From Bacteroidaceae bacterium (GTDB lineage Bacteria; Bacteroidota; Bacteroidia; Bacteroidales; Bacteroidaceae): a DNA stretch of 44,052 nt. A program made the translations under genes and the position numbers. The DNA lies in contig JAFUYM010000002.1 in the NCBI GenBank assembly GCA_017470525.1, positions 1-44,052 of the forward strand, in the 5' to 3' direction. Each line of letters starts with the position of its first letter. Positions within the stretch are counted from its first letter, which is position 1. Shown here piece after piece: positions 24,653-33,623 of the stretch. The notes beneath the pieces were generated by a model, which had not been told where the DNA came from, ran no database searches, and saw nothing but the letters and a program-made list of their open reading frames with translations.

Positions 24653-26323
24653 ATGATGAAGAAGCGTATCATTTTCCTATTGCTCGTGCTGGTCGGAATG
24701 GCGGCACAGGCGCAGAAAAACAGTAAGATTGTCAAGCAGTCGAAGGGGAGCATCACCTTCGTGGTGGATGAGAATCTGGAACCTTTTGATTACAGTCTCT
24801 CTTTGGAACACTTTCTATATAATGGGTCAAGAGCACTTAAAGGCATCTTCCATGATGAGGGTATTCCTGGTGATACCCGCGAATGGGTTGCCAAGAGTTT
24901 TTCTGATGAAGAAAAGTTCTACACCTTCACGGGGAAGGACGTGTTCTTCCAAACCATTGTGAAGGCTTACGCCGAGCATCGTCCCCTTGTGCTCTCGCCC
25001 GACATGGTTTGGCTGCTCATCAGTCAGGGATTTGCCCGTTATGTGAACGCACATTCAGAAGAACTGCGTGACCAACTCGTGAGCCATACGGGAAAGATGG
25101 ACTTGGTCGTAGAGTCTGAAAAGGAACTGATACATGGAGACCCCGACTGGGTGAAACTCATCGATGGTTTCGCCGCGCAAATCGGTGAATACACAAAAGA
25201 GGACATCGCCAAGACCCTCACCGCCGACTTCACCACCACGGGCACCATTGAGCGCATTACCTCGCAGGTCACGCTGATGGAGACCGTGAAGTCCTACTTC
25301 GACTATGTGGTTCGTTATGTGGCTTGCGGCATCCCGTCCGTCACCCTCACGGGCACACCCAAGGATTGGCAGAAGGTGCTGGAAAAAACGAAGCAGTTGG
25401 AGAAGTACGGTATCGGTGAATGGACCAAGAGCCTCACGCCCATCCTGACCGAGTTTGTCAATGCCTCCAAGGGCAAGCCCAACCAGGCTTTCTGGCAGAA
25501 CATAGTCAAGAAGGGAAATGTAGAACAATTGATTGGTGGTAAATGCGACCCCCGCACTCCTACGGAACTGGACGGCTGGATGCTCAAGTTCTTCCCCGAC
25601 GAGAACGGGAAGACACTCGACCAAGTACCACACACCCACAAGATGCCGTCGGAGCGCGTGTATGTGGATTTCAAATACCAAATCATCGACCCAGCCAACG
25701 GCAATGTCCTCGTCGAGACTCCGATGCAACTCATCGCTGGCTTTATCGGTACGGAGGTAGATACCATAACCCATGCCCTCACGCCTAAGATGGGATGGGT
25801 GGTGCGACAATTAGAGAGTGACGAAACAATTGTGGAGAAACTCAAGAAAATGGATGGAGACGATTCCATGTTCGGCATCGAATTGCGGGTGAACAAAGTG
25901 CCGGAGCATCTCGCCCAACTGAAGCACATCAAGAGACTGAGCCTCTATTTCACCGATAAAATCGTCCTGCCCGAATGGATGGACAAGATGACCATCGACA
26001 ACTTCACCGTCGAAGGTGAATTCAACAGCAAAGAGGATGAAGAAGCCATCCGCCAAAGGTTCCCCAAAATCAATATCCGACATATAAAGCCGGTAACCCC
26101 AGACCCATTAGTGGTGGTGAACGGGAAGCCCTATCCTGTGGAACATTACTTTGACTATGAATATTTCGACGAGGAGGACATTGCAGAACTCTTGGGGGTA
26201 AATCCTGATGACATCAAAGACATCACCGTCCTCAAGGACGATGCTGCTACAGCCATCTGGGGCTCGAAAGGCAAGCATGGAGTCATCGAGATAAAGACCA
26301 AAAAGGTAAAACACCAAAACTGA
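24653..26323 (+). CDS. DUF4419 protein with a TonB-plug-like C-terminal tail
   Basis: The product is 556 aa. A signal peptide ends near residue 20 (AQA/QKN). Residues about 80-330 match DUF4419: LVLSPDMVWLLISQGFARYV, then AHSEELRDQLVSH, FAAQIGEYT, TTTGTIERITSQVTLMETVK and YVACGIPSVTLTGTPKDWQ. The last ~70 residues (from about 484, VVVNGKPYP ... DIKDITVLKDDAATAIWGSK, GKHGVIEIKTKK) look like the small plug-like module of SusC/TonB receptors, found also at the end of other Bacteroidetes envelope proteins. There is no barrel. DUF4419 has no known activity. The fusion suggests a docking or TonB-linked envelope role, which is inference. Confidence 0.8.
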   Translation: MMKKRIIFLLLVLVGMAAQAQKNSKIVKQSKGSITFVVDENLEPFDYSLSLEHFLYNGSRALKGIFHDEGIPGDTREWVAKSFSDEEKFYTFTGKDVFFQTIVKAYAEHRPLVLSPDMVWLLISQGFARYVNAHSEELRDQLVSHTGKMDLVVESEKELIHGDPDWVKLIDGFAAQIGEYTKEDIAKTLTADFTTTGTIERITSQVTLMETVKSYFDYVVRYVACGIPSVTLTGTPKDWQKVLEKTKQLEKYGIGEWTKSLTPILTEFVNASKGKPNQAFWQNIVKKGNVEQLIGGKCDPRTPTELDGWMLKFFPDENGKTLDQVPHTHKMPSERVYVDFKYQIIDPANGNVLVETPMQLIAGFIGTEVDTITHALTPKMGWVVRQLESDETIVEKLKKMDGDDSMFGIELRVNKVPEHLAQLKHIKRLSLYFTDKIVLPEWMDKMTIDNFTVEGEFNSKEDEEAIRQRFPKINIRHIKPVTPDPLVVVNGKPYPVEHYFDYEYFDEEDIAELLGVNPDDIKDITVLKDDAATAIWGSKGKHGVIEIKTKKVKHQN

Positions 26324-26344
26324 AAAAAGTTGCATTTGTTTGTT

Positions 26345-26352
26345 TAACTTTG
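26345..26352 (+). promoter_or_regulatory. -7 promoter element (TAACTTTG)
   Basis: TAACTTTG fits the Bacteroidetes -7 consensus and lies 63 bp before the start codon at 26416. A TTTG at proper distance is not evident, so this is a partial match. Confidence 0.45.
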
Positions 26353-26415
26353 CCATCGTTGTTCGTTATAAATTCGAAGGAACAAGAATAGCAAACCCCT
26401 AAAACCTGTACAAGA

Positions 26416-27258
26416 ATGAAAAAATTAGCAACTCTCATGCTGCTGGTACTCATCGTCACCAGCACCTTTGCCCAAACCCATGAAACCAAGAGAACAGACC
26501 GACTGCTTGCCGCATCAGGTTTGCCACGTTACAGGAATGGGAAGGATACTAACACCCCTTTTATCGAGTCCTTCCGATATGAAGAGAACAAAGAGGCAAA
26601 GCGGTGGTGGACAGGCTTTTACGAGCCTAAAAGACCACGTAACTATTGGAAATGGGAAAATACGAATAGAAAGAAAATAAGGTATAACAAGAAACTAGAT
26701 GCATACATAAAGAAGCGGGACAAGATGACCGCTCAACTTCCCCGACACGGTCACATCTTTCTTGCCAAGCCATCTTTTTCACCATCTTACGGCTTTTCCT
26801 ACAGTGACGAAGACACGGCACTGGTGTATTTGGAGCATCAATGGAATGGAAATAAGAAACATAAGAAGGTGACTTTCAACTCGCACAAGATGAAGGTGGA
26901 CGTGGCCATCTATGACTCCATCCAATGCTTGCACAAACTGGCGGTTTACACCTCAGCCTATTTCGACCCCCAAAGCATTGTACTGGATGGCACTTCCCTA
27001 CACTTCGTCTGGAGCAGTTTCAAAGGCGATAAATATGCCGTAAGCCCCGACAACGGCTTCTATGACTCCAAGCCGTTGGGAAAGACATTCGAAAGTATCT
27101 GCAAAGCGATAAAGACCGATGACCACGAACTCCTGCAATCGCTGATGCCCACGGTTCAAAAACTCCTCGCCCACTACCGCACACTCCTTCCGCCCGATGT
27201 GCCAATCGACGACTGGGACTTAGATGCAACTGCCAGACACCGACAGAACAAAAAATAA
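26416..27258 (+). CDS. secreted protein of unknown function
   Basis: The product is 280 aa. A signal peptide ends near residue 19 (TFA/QTH). The N-terminal third is basic and aromatic-rich (RWWTGFYEPKRPRNYWKWEN, KKIRYNKKLDAYIKKRDKM). Later parts carry mixed strands and a charged C terminus (DDWDLDATARHRQNKK). I recognise no family, catalytic motif or repeat. It is convergent with the ArgE-like gene; its stop codon lies inside the left arm of a perfect 39-bp inverted repeat. Confidence 0.65.
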   Translation: MKKLATLMLLVLIVTSTFAQTHETKRTDRLLAASGLPRYRNGKDTNTPFIESFRYEENKEAKRWWTGFYEPKRPRNYWKWENTNRKKIRYNKKLDAYIKKRDKMTAQLPRHGHIFLAKPSFSPSYGFSYSDEDTALVYLEHQWNGNKKHKKVTFNSHKMKVDVAIYDSIQCLHKLAVYTSAYFDPQSIVLDGTSLHFVWSSFKGDKYAVSPDNGFYDSKPLGKTFESICKAIKTDDHELLQSLMPTVQKLLAHYRTLLPPDVPIDDWDLDATARHRQNKK

Positions 27259-27351
27259 TTCATGAAAAATTCATGGCTAATTCATGGAAATTTATGTTAA
27301 AAATAAAACACGAATTTCCATGAATTAGCCATGAATTTTTCATGAATTATT
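27254..27351. terminator. perfect 39-bp inverted repeat, bidirectional terminator (copy 1)
   Basis: Arms 27254-27292 and 27313-27351 are exactly complementary with a 20-nt loop. Each arm consists of three ATTCATG-type steps of about 11 bp. The stop codons of both convergent genes (27256-27258 on plus, 27350-27352 on minus) lie in or at the end of the arms. The structure should stop transcription from both sides. A diverged copy is at 37033-37129. Confidence 0.8.
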
Positions 27352-28474
27352 ATTGCAGTGAAGAGAGCAACTTCACGTAGAGCGAGATGGCTTCGGCTAT
27401 CTCGCTTTTTTTGATGTATTCGTCAGCCGTGTGGGAACGTGACGACTCGCCGGGACCCAGTTTGAGGGAGGGGAAGCGCATCAAGGCTTGGTCACTCAAG
27501 GTGGGAGAGCCGAAGGGTTTGAGACCTTCGCGGATGCAGGCTTGGACGAAAGGATGCTGCACGTCTATCTTCGAGGAAGAGAGGCGGAAGGAACGGGCAT
27601 GGAGTTCGGAAATGAGATGCTGTTGAAAAAAGGCAAAGATTTCCTCGTTCGTGTAGCACTCGTTGGAGCGCACATCGATGGTGAACGTGCAGGTGTCAGG
27701 AATCACGTTGTGCTGCGTGCCCGCATTCACGACAGTGACCGTCTGCTTCACGGGGCCAAGGAGTTCTGTCTGCTTCGGGAACTGCCACTCCGAGAGCCAC
27801 TGGATGTCCTTCATGGCATGGTAGATGGCGTTGTCACCCTCGTTGCGAGCCGCATGACCCGCCTTGCCGTGTGCGATGGCATCAATCACCATCAGTCCCT
27901 TCTCCGCAATGGCAGGCTGCATCCCTGTGGGTTCGCCGACGATGGCAAAGTCTATTTTTCCCAACAGCGGCAGCACACACTCAATGCCATTCTTGCCACT
28001 CACCTCCTCCTCACAACTCGCCAAATAAATCAGATGATACGGTCTCGGTTTGTCCTTCAACAATATAAAAGCCTGCAAAAGAGCCATCAATCCACCCCCA
28101 CAGTCGTTGCTGCCCAATCCATACAGCCTATCCCCCTCCACCGTCGGCGTGAAAGGGTCATGCTGCCAGCCAGCCACAGGCTTCACCGTGTCGATATGCG
28201 CATTGAGCAAAAGCCCCCCAGCCCCCGAAGGGGGAGGGCTGACGCGATGCTCCTCGTCAGATTCCCACTGCGACGGCCCTCCCCCTTCGGGGGTCGGGGG
28301 GCTTACGCACCACACATTGTTGCCATGCCGCTGTGGAGCAAGCCCCTTCTCCCTCATGTACGCCTCCAGCACATCCGCCGCAGCTGCCTCGTCGCGACTC
28401 ACGCTCGGCGTGGCAATCAGCCTCTTCAGCAGTTCCACCGCCTCCATAGTCTGCTCATTATAAGTCCTTTCCAT
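27350..28474 (-). CDS. argE: M20 family deacetylase, ArgE-like (N-acyl-ornithine deacetylase)
   Basis: The product is 374 aa. M20 metal-site motifs are present: LLNAHIDTVKP (H93, D95), GSNDCGGGLMALLQ (D124), ASCEEEVSGKNG (E155/E156), AIVGEPTG (E181) and the late RSHTADEYI histidine. This fits acetylornithine deacetylase in arginine synthesis; in Bacteroides-type organisms the substrate may be N-succinyl-ornithine. Residues about 57-88 (Pro/Gly-rich, SPPTPEGGGP ... SPPPSGAGG) have no place in the family. They correspond to a palindromic repeat inserted in frame between the NNVWC strand and LLNAHID. The catalytic residues are intact, so the enzyme may still be active. It is transcribed convergently with 26416-27258. 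Confidence 0.85.
   Translation of the reverse strand: MERTYNEQTMEAVELLKRLIATPSVSRDEAAAADVLEAYMREKGLAPQRHGNNVWCVSPPTPEGGGPSQWESDEEHRVSPPPSGAGGLLLNAHIDTVKPVAGWQHDPFTPTVEGDRLYGLGSNDCGGGLMALLQAFILLKDKPRPYHLIYLASCEEEVSGKNGIECVLPLLGKIDFAIVGEPTGMQPAIAEKGLMVIDAIAHGKAGHAARNEGDNAIYHAMKDIQWLSEWQFPKQTELLGPVKQTVTVVNAGTQHNVIPDTCTFTIDVRSNECYTNEEIFAFFQQHLISELHARSFRLSSSKIDVQHPFVQACIREGLKPFGSPTLSDQALMRFPSLKLGPGESSRSHTADEYIKKSEIAEAISLYVKLLSSLQ
28211..28304. repeat. palindromic repeat inserted in frame in the ArgE-like gene
   Basis: A 29-bp arm (28211-28239) and its inverted copy (28276-28304) match at 27 of 29 positions, with a 36-bp spacer. The arms contain GCCCCCGAAGGGGGAGGG. The GC content is far above that of the surrounding gene. 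The insertion keeps the frame open and encodes about 32 residues. Confidence 0.85.
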
Positions 28475-28541
28475 CCTTTCTTATCTTTTTCGGGGACAAA
28501 GTTAGCCTTTTTCTTTCATTTGGCAAAAAAAATCGCACTTA

Positions 28542-28575
28542 GGGGTGTTTGATTAGCGTTTTCGTGTGTCATACG
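28542..28575 (+). promoter_or_regulatory. putative ECF sigma promoter before the GLPGLI operon
   Basis: GGGGTGTTTGATT followed by GTGTGTCATACG (34 bp in total) matches 35459-35492 upstream of the ECF sigma gene at 29 of 34 positions. Both are preceded by a GC-A7/8 run. It lies 43 bp before the first GLPGLI start codon. The shared motif differs from the TAnnTTTG housekeeping form and is a candidate ECF-dependent promoter. Confidence 0.65.
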
Positions 28576-28618
28576 GATAAAGAAAGCCACAAAAACAACC
28601 ATTTACACAACACCGCAA

Positions 28619-29509
28619 ATGAAGAAGAACCTGCTCATCATCGCCCTTGCAGTCATCAGTAGTGGGGCAACTGCACAGAAGAAGGAAGCCAGCATCTTGA
28701 TGATGAGCCGCAACCGATTAGGAAAAGCCACTGTCGTCGATACCAGCGACGTGCGCATCTATTACGCCCTCAATGCCGACACTCTCAGCAACCAAGACAC
28801 CTATGTTGACTTGCGAGTGCTGGAAGTGGGTCCGAAAGTGACCAAGTGCAGCAGCGAATTTGTGCGTGAAGGCGAAGCACATCAGAAAGAAATCCTAAAG
28901 ACATGGAGGGTGTCTCATCCTCATGCTGACGGTGTGCCTCGTTCCTGTCCGATTCACGGCAAGCGGCGTGACTATTGGAACGAAATCCAGTACACCGACA
29001 TCTACATCGAGGGGCAAACCGCCACAGAGTACCACACCATGCCACATGGCTTCCAAGGCGAGAACGGCTACCTAATCAGTCAGTATCCCTCACAGAACTG
29101 GTCACTCACCGACGAGACCATAACCATCCTGGGTCACAAGTGCCAAAAGGCGACCTGCCATTGGCGCGGTCGCAACTTTGTGGCCTGGTTCGCTCCCGAC
29201 ATCCCCATCCGTCGCGGTCCGTGGCTCTTCGGCGGATTGCCGGGACTCATCCTCAAAGTCCATGACAAAGACCATCACTACACCTTCGAAGCCGTGAGCA
29301 TCCAACGCGGCAACCAACCCATCATCCGTTACGCCTACGATGCCTACCGCAAGGCCAGCCGAGACCGCTATCTCCGCCTCAACCGCGAACTGAACGCAGA
29401 ATACAATAACACCATCGGACGCATGGGCGGCATGATGAAGAATGCCGCAGGCGAATGGGTGCCAGCATCTGGCTCCAAGATACCGTATGAACCTTTAGAA
29501 TTAGAATAA
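28619..29509 (+). CDS. GLPGLI family secreted protein 1
   Basis: The product is 296 aa. A signal peptide ends near residue 19 (TA/QKK). The family block is CQKATCHWRGRNFVAWF followed by PDIPIRRGPWLFGGLPGLIL (about 175-213). The protein ends in PLELE, like its paralogues here. GLPGLI proteins are common in Bacteroidetes, exported, of unknown function. This is the first gene of a six-gene run (28619-35378) with a plug-barrel protein starting 20 bp later. The two conserved cysteines in CQxATC could form a disulfide or bind a ligand (inference). Confidence 0.88.
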   Translation: MKKNLLIIALAVISSGATAQKKEASILMMSRNRLGKATVVDTSDVRIYYALNADTLSNQDTYVDLRVLEVGPKVTKCSSEFVREGEAHQKEILKTWRVSHPHADGVPRSCPIHGKRRDYWNEIQYTDIYIEGQTATEYHTMPHGFQGENGYLISQYPSQNWSLTDETITILGHKCQKATCHWRGRNFVAWFAPDIPIRRGPWLFGGLPGLILKVHDKDHHYTFEAVSIQRGNQPIIRYAYDAYRKASRDRYLRLNRELNAEYNNTIGRMGGMMKNAAGEWVPASGSKIPYEPLELE

Positions 29510-29529
29510 TTGAATGGCAACTGTGACAA

Positions 29530-32259
29530 ATGAATACGAAATGCATCACTCTTATTCTCGCTTTCTCAGCTCTGTGTTGCAAGGCGAAAGCGCAGACCAT
29601 CATAGATGGTACAGTTACTGACTCTCTCGGTATGGCAGTGGACGCCTACGTCACTGTGGCGCCAAAGGGTATGGGCAACATCATCGGTTTTGCAGACACC
29701 GATGCCAAGGGGCACTATCAGTTGCAGTTCAGGAGTGAGGCTGACTCCGTGGTGGTGACTGCCGCAGGACTTGCCATCGGCAATGTGTCGCGCATCGTGG
29801 TCAACAAGACTCAGCGGTTGGACATCCGTGCCCGTCAGAAAGCCATCGAACTGAAAGAGGTGTCCGTCAAAGCTGACAAGATACGGCAACACGGCGACAC
29901 GCTCAACTACACCGTAGCGTCCTATCAGCAGCAGGGCGACCGCGTCATCGGCGACGTGTTGAAGCGTATGCCGGGCATCGAAGTGTCAGAGAGCGGAGCC
30001 ATCAAGTTCAACGGCAAGGCCATCAAGAAATTCTACGTAGAGGACATGGACCTGCTACAGGGTCGCTATGGCTTGGCAACCAACAATATCAACGCCTCAG
30101 ACGTAGCCACGGTGCAGGTGCTGGAACACCACCAGCCCATCAAGGCACTGCAGGACAAGTCCCTCACCGACGACGTGGCCATCAACCTGAAACTGAAGAA
30201 CTCAGCCAAGGGAACCGTAGCCACCAACACCATGTTGGGTGGTGGCATCCAGCAGGCAGGCGGCTGGGGTTTCGGCACCCGTCCCCTTTCTGATGGGCAA
30301 ACAGTCATCGGCTCGAACCCGTTATGGACTGTAGAGGCCGTGGGTATGTACTTCGCCAAGAAGCGGCAAAACATGACTTTATATAAAGGTAATAACACGG
30401 GCGACGACGTGTCGAAGGAACTGACTTCGCATTACTCCAACATCAACAGCGTCAGCCTCTATCCCTTCTGCCCGACGAACGCCGTGCTACCGTCAGGGGC
30501 AGGGTTGCCGCAAAAACGCACCTTCGACAACCACAGCCACATTGCTACGGTGAACCATCTGGAGAAAGTGGGAAAAGATTCGGAAGTAACGATGAACATA
30601 GCCTACTACAATGATGATATCCGCCGTGAGGGAACATCGGAGAGCGACCGCTTCATCAGCGACGACAGCCGACTGCTGACCACCGAAACGCTCACTTCAC
30701 GCACCCATCTGAACGACCTCAGCGGCAACCTCCGCTATATGTGGAATGCCAAAGACGGTTTCCTCGCCAACGTCATCAAGTTCGACGGCAGTTGGAATGA
30801 TGACAAGGTGGAGGGCTTATTGGCATCGCAGTTGAATGGTCCGAGTCCTCTCAACTACGGGAGTGAACGCACCCACCAGCACTTCGACCGCCCATCGCTT
30901 GCCGTGAGCAACACCACCAACCTCATCAAGAATGTGGGTAAGCACACACTCGACCTACATTTCTCGGCAGGCTACGCACAGCGTCCAAACACACTCACGG
31001 TAGGGGTGGATTCGCTCAATGCCCAGCAAGAACTATTCAACAGTCATGCCTATCAGCAAGACATCAAATCGCGCCACATCAATGCCAACTTCCACACCAA
31101 CTACAACTTCCGCTTCGGCAACTTCACCTTGTCCTACGGCGTGATAGCCAATGCCAGCCTTCACGGCATCACCACCGACTTGGATGGCTTTGACACAGGC
31201 AACTACTCCGCAAGCAATGACCTGTGGTACAACACCTACGAACTGACCCTCGGACAGCATTACAAATGGGAACGTGGCGGTTGGCGTGTGAGTCTCGGCT
31301 GTCCACTGAACCTCTACACCCAGACCCTCGACGACCGCATCCGCGACGATAAACACAGTTACACTCACTTGCTCGTATCGCCCAACTTCTCCACCAGCTA
31401 CGAGTGGCGCGACTGGAGCGGCAACATCAGTACCTCCTATTATAAAAATGTAGGCGATCCAGGCGGCATCTACAGCGGCTACATCATGAACAACTACCGT
31501 ACCTTCCAACGCTCCTACGTTGAACAACTGTCCGAAACCGACCGCATAGGAGCCAGCACCAGCATCGGCTACCGCAGTGCCTTGAATGCCACATTCTTCC
31601 GCATCAACGCCAGTTACAGCCACACCCGCGACAACCAAATCTACGGCTATTCCTACACGGGAGCTACCAGCGTGGTGCAAGCCGTTGACCAAGCCACCAC
31701 GTCCAACTCCTACAACTTCAGCTTCGACTTCAGCAAAGGCTTCGACTGGCTACAAACCACGTTCCGTGCCTTCGGCGGCTACGGTCATTCCCACAGCGAG
31801 CAGTTGATAGCGGGGCAACTCTATCCCTTCAACAGCCGCACCATCAGCCTCGGAGCCGGTGGCACCATCACTCCCCTGCCTTGGCTCAACTTCGTGCTGA
31901 GCAGTGGCTACAGCTGGAACAGCAGTTGGACCGATAGCGGCAGCAGTGACCTCGCCCGCACCATCCGCACCGCTACCCAACGCCTGTCCATGAACGTCTA
32001 TGTTACCAAACAAATGACCCTCTCCGCATCCGTGGAGGACAACTACACCAACCTCACCGCCACCGACCGACACGCCTGGTTCAGCGACATCAAGGCAAAG
32101 TACAAACTCGGTCGCTGCGACCTCGAACTGCAACTCAACAACCTCTTCGACCAGCGTCACTACACCCGTGTCACCTATTCCGGCCTCGACATATACACCA
32201 ACACCTCGCAGCTCCGTCCCCGCAATATCCTCGCCACCGTAAGATTCAAACTACTATAA
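29530..32259 (+). CDS. TonB-receptor-like plug and barrel outer membrane protein 1
   Basis: The product is 909 aa. After the signal peptide (KAKA/QTI) comes a carboxypeptidase-regulatory-like domain (about 22-105, IDGTVTDSLGMAVDAYVTV), then a plug-like domain (about 112-230: GDVLKRMPGIEVSESGAIKF, YVEDMDLLQGRYGLATNNIN, VATVQVLEHHQPIKALQ) and a long Tyr/Asn/Ser-rich barrel ending in ATVRFKLL. It differs from SusC in having no SusD partner; instead GLPGLI genes flank it on both sides. Bacteroidetes genomes often pair such barrels with GLPGLI proteins, suggesting a transport or assembly unit (inference). A second member is at 38217-40841. Confidence 0.88.
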   Translation: MNTKCITLILAFSALCCKAKAQTIIDGTVTDSLGMAVDAYVTVAPKGMGNIIGFADTDAKGHYQLQFRSEADSVVVTAAGLAIGNVSRIVVNKTQRLDIRARQKAIELKEVSVKADKIRQHGDTLNYTVASYQQQGDRVIGDVLKRMPGIEVSESGAIKFNGKAIKKFYVEDMDLLQGRYGLATNNINASDVATVQVLEHHQPIKALQDKSLTDDVAINLKLKNSAKGTVATNTMLGGGIQQAGGWGFGTRPLSDGQTVIGSNPLWTVEAVGMYFAKKRQNMTLYKGNNTGDDVSKELTSHYSNINSVSLYPFCPTNAVLPSGAGLPQKRTFDNHSHIATVNHLEKVGKDSEVTMNIAYYNDDIRREGTSESDRFISDDSRLLTTETLTSRTHLNDLSGNLRYMWNAKDGFLANVIKFDGSWNDDKVEGLLASQLNGPSPLNYGSERTHQHFDRPSLAVSNTTNLIKNVGKHTLDLHFSAGYAQRPNTLTVGVDSLNAQQELFNSHAYQQDIKSRHINANFHTNYNFRFGNFTLSYGVIANASLHGITTDLDGFDTGNYSASNDLWYNTYELTLGQHYKWERGGWRVSLGCPLNLYTQTLDDRIRDDKHSYTHLLVSPNFSTSYEWRDWSGNISTSYYKNVGDPGGIYSGYIMNNYRTFQRSYVEQLSETDRIGASTSIGYRSALNATFFRINASYSHTRDNQIYGYSYTGATSVVQAVDQATTSNSYNFSFDFSKGFDWLQTTFRAFGGYGHSHSEQLIAGQLYPFNSRTISLGAGGTITPLPWLNFVLSSGYSWNSSWTDSGSSDLARTIRTATQRLSMNVYVTKQMTLSASVEDNYTNLTATDRHAWFSDIKAKYKLGRCDLELQLNNLFDQRHYTRVTYSGLDIYTNTSQLRPRNILATVRFKLL

Positions 32260-32271
32260 TTCAATATTAAT

Positions 32272-33150
32272 ATGAACAAGAGATTCTTTATTATTTTCAT
32301 CGCTATTACCGCCCTATGCGGTGAAGCGAGCGCCCAGTGGAAACAGAGTGGAGCCAGAGCTAATGGAAGTCACATCACAGTTCTGGGGCGTAAGGTCATC
32401 GACACGGCCAACCTGCGCATCAAGTATGCGTGGGGAGCCACAGACATCACGCAGGACAGCACCTATCTGGATTGCGGACAACTGCTCATCGGCCAGCACA
32501 TGACGAAGTACAGCAGCTGGTTCGTGGAGGTGGCCGACAGCCAGCGCGTAGAGTGGGCAAAGAAGAACCCGAACCCACAGGGCGTACCCAACGGCACGTG
32601 GTGGATGCGGGGCAAGGTGCCCGGCATCTGGAGTGAATACCAGTACTCCAATATCTTCATCCACGGCGACACGCTCAACGAGTGGGCCATGATGCCGATG
32701 GGGCAGGAATGGCCACAACGGTATGAGGAGAAATGGGAGGGACAGGAGTGGACGTTGCAAGCAGACACTGCCACGTTCCTCGGCTATCCCTGCCAGAAAG
32801 CCACCTGCCGCTGGCGTGGGCGTGATTACATAGCGTGGTTTGCGCCCGACATTCCCATCCGTCGCGGGCCGTGGAAGTTCGGTGGTCTGCCGGGACTCAT
32901 CATGAAGATTCACGATGTGGATAGCCTATACGTCTTCGAGGCGGTGGCCATCGAGAAGGGCAACTTCCCCATCTACCAGTACCCCAAGGAGGAGTTCATG
33001 AAATCCACACGTACCCACACATGGAAACTGCAAGTGGCATACAACCGCAATTATCTGAAGACCGCCGGCATCCGAAGCTTCAACGAGGACGGCACCATCG
33101 GCGACCTGAAATCTAACCCGCACGAGTATGACCCGATGGAGCTGGAATAA
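32272..33150 (+). CDS. GLPGLI family secreted protein 2
   Basis: The product is 292 aa. A signal peptide ends near residue 21 (ASA/QWK). The family block CQKATCRWRGRDYIAWF and PDIPIRRGPWKFGGLPGLIM is at about 173-211; the C terminus is DPMELE. It is most similar by eye to GLPGLI protein 3 (shared ASAQWK / ANAQWK start and EWTL...Y.CQKATCRWRGRDY block), consistent with tandem duplication. It starts 12 bp after the barrel gene. Confidence 0.88.
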   Translation: MNKRFFIIFIAITALCGEASAQWKQSGARANGSHITVLGRKVIDTANLRIKYAWGATDITQDSTYLDCGQLLIGQHMTKYSSWFVEVADSQRVEWAKKNPNPQGVPNGTWWMRGKVPGIWSEYQYSNIFIHGDTLNEWAMMPMGQEWPQRYEEKWEGQEWTLQADTATFLGYPCQKATCRWRGRDYIAWFAPDIPIRRGPWKFGGLPGLIMKIHDVDSLYVFEAVAIEKGNFPIYQYPKEEFMKSTRTHTWKLQVAYNRNYLKTAGIRSFNEDGTIGDLKSNPHEYDPMELE

Positions 33151-33198
33151 ACACAAAGCAACAAAAAATATTCATTCACAACTCAAACAAAAACAACA

Positions 33199-33609
33199 AT
33201 GAAGAAGAACATGATGATCGCCTTTGCAGCCATGATGCTGCAGACAGCCGCCATCACAGCGCAGACCCAGAAACAGACAGCTCCCATCTACACACCCGAA
33301 CAGGTGGAGCAACGTGCCATGTTCCCCGGAGGACAGGAAGGCATGATGAGCTACATGATGCAACACATGAAGTACCCCAAAGAGGCAGAGAAAGATCAGG
33401 CTCGGGGAACCGTCGTTGTTCACTTCGTCGTGGAAGCCGACGGCAGCATTTCCGAAGCCCATGTTCCCGACAGTCTCAAAGTCCATCCAGCCCTTGATGC
33501 TGCCGCCATGCAGTTCGTCCAAGCAATGCCGAAATGGGAACCAGCCAAGCTGAAGGGCAAGACCGTCCGCCAACACGCCACACATGCCATCACCTATCGA
33601 TACAAATAA
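33199..33609 (+). CDS. secreted TonB C-terminal domain protein
   Basis: The product is 136 aa. A cleavable-looking signal peptide (to about residue 22, ITA/QTQ) is followed by a short linker and a TonB C-terminal domain (about 57-136: MKYPKEAEKDQARGTVVVHF, VVEADGSISEAHV, LDAAAMQFVQAMPKWEPAKL). Canonical TonB has an uncleaved N-terminal membrane anchor and a long Pro-rich periplasm-spanning linker; neither is present here. It sits between GLPGLI genes 2 and 3, downstream of a plug-barrel gene. It might compete with or deliver to TonB-box sites, or be a small periplasmic adaptor (inference). Confidence 0.85.
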   Translation: MKKNMMIAFAAMMLQTAAITAQTQKQTAPIYTPEQVEQRAMFPGGQEGMMSYMMQHMKYPKEAEKDQARGTVVVHFVVEADGSISEAHVPDSLKVHPALDAAAMQFVQAMPKWEPAKLKGKTVRQHATHAITYRYK

Positions 33610-33623
33610 TTTCCAACTCTGCC

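Noticed and set aside
28211-28304. The GC-rich hairpin as a transcription terminator
   Set aside because: It lies inside an open coding frame with intact downstream active-site residues and has no T-tract; an inserted repeat explains it better.
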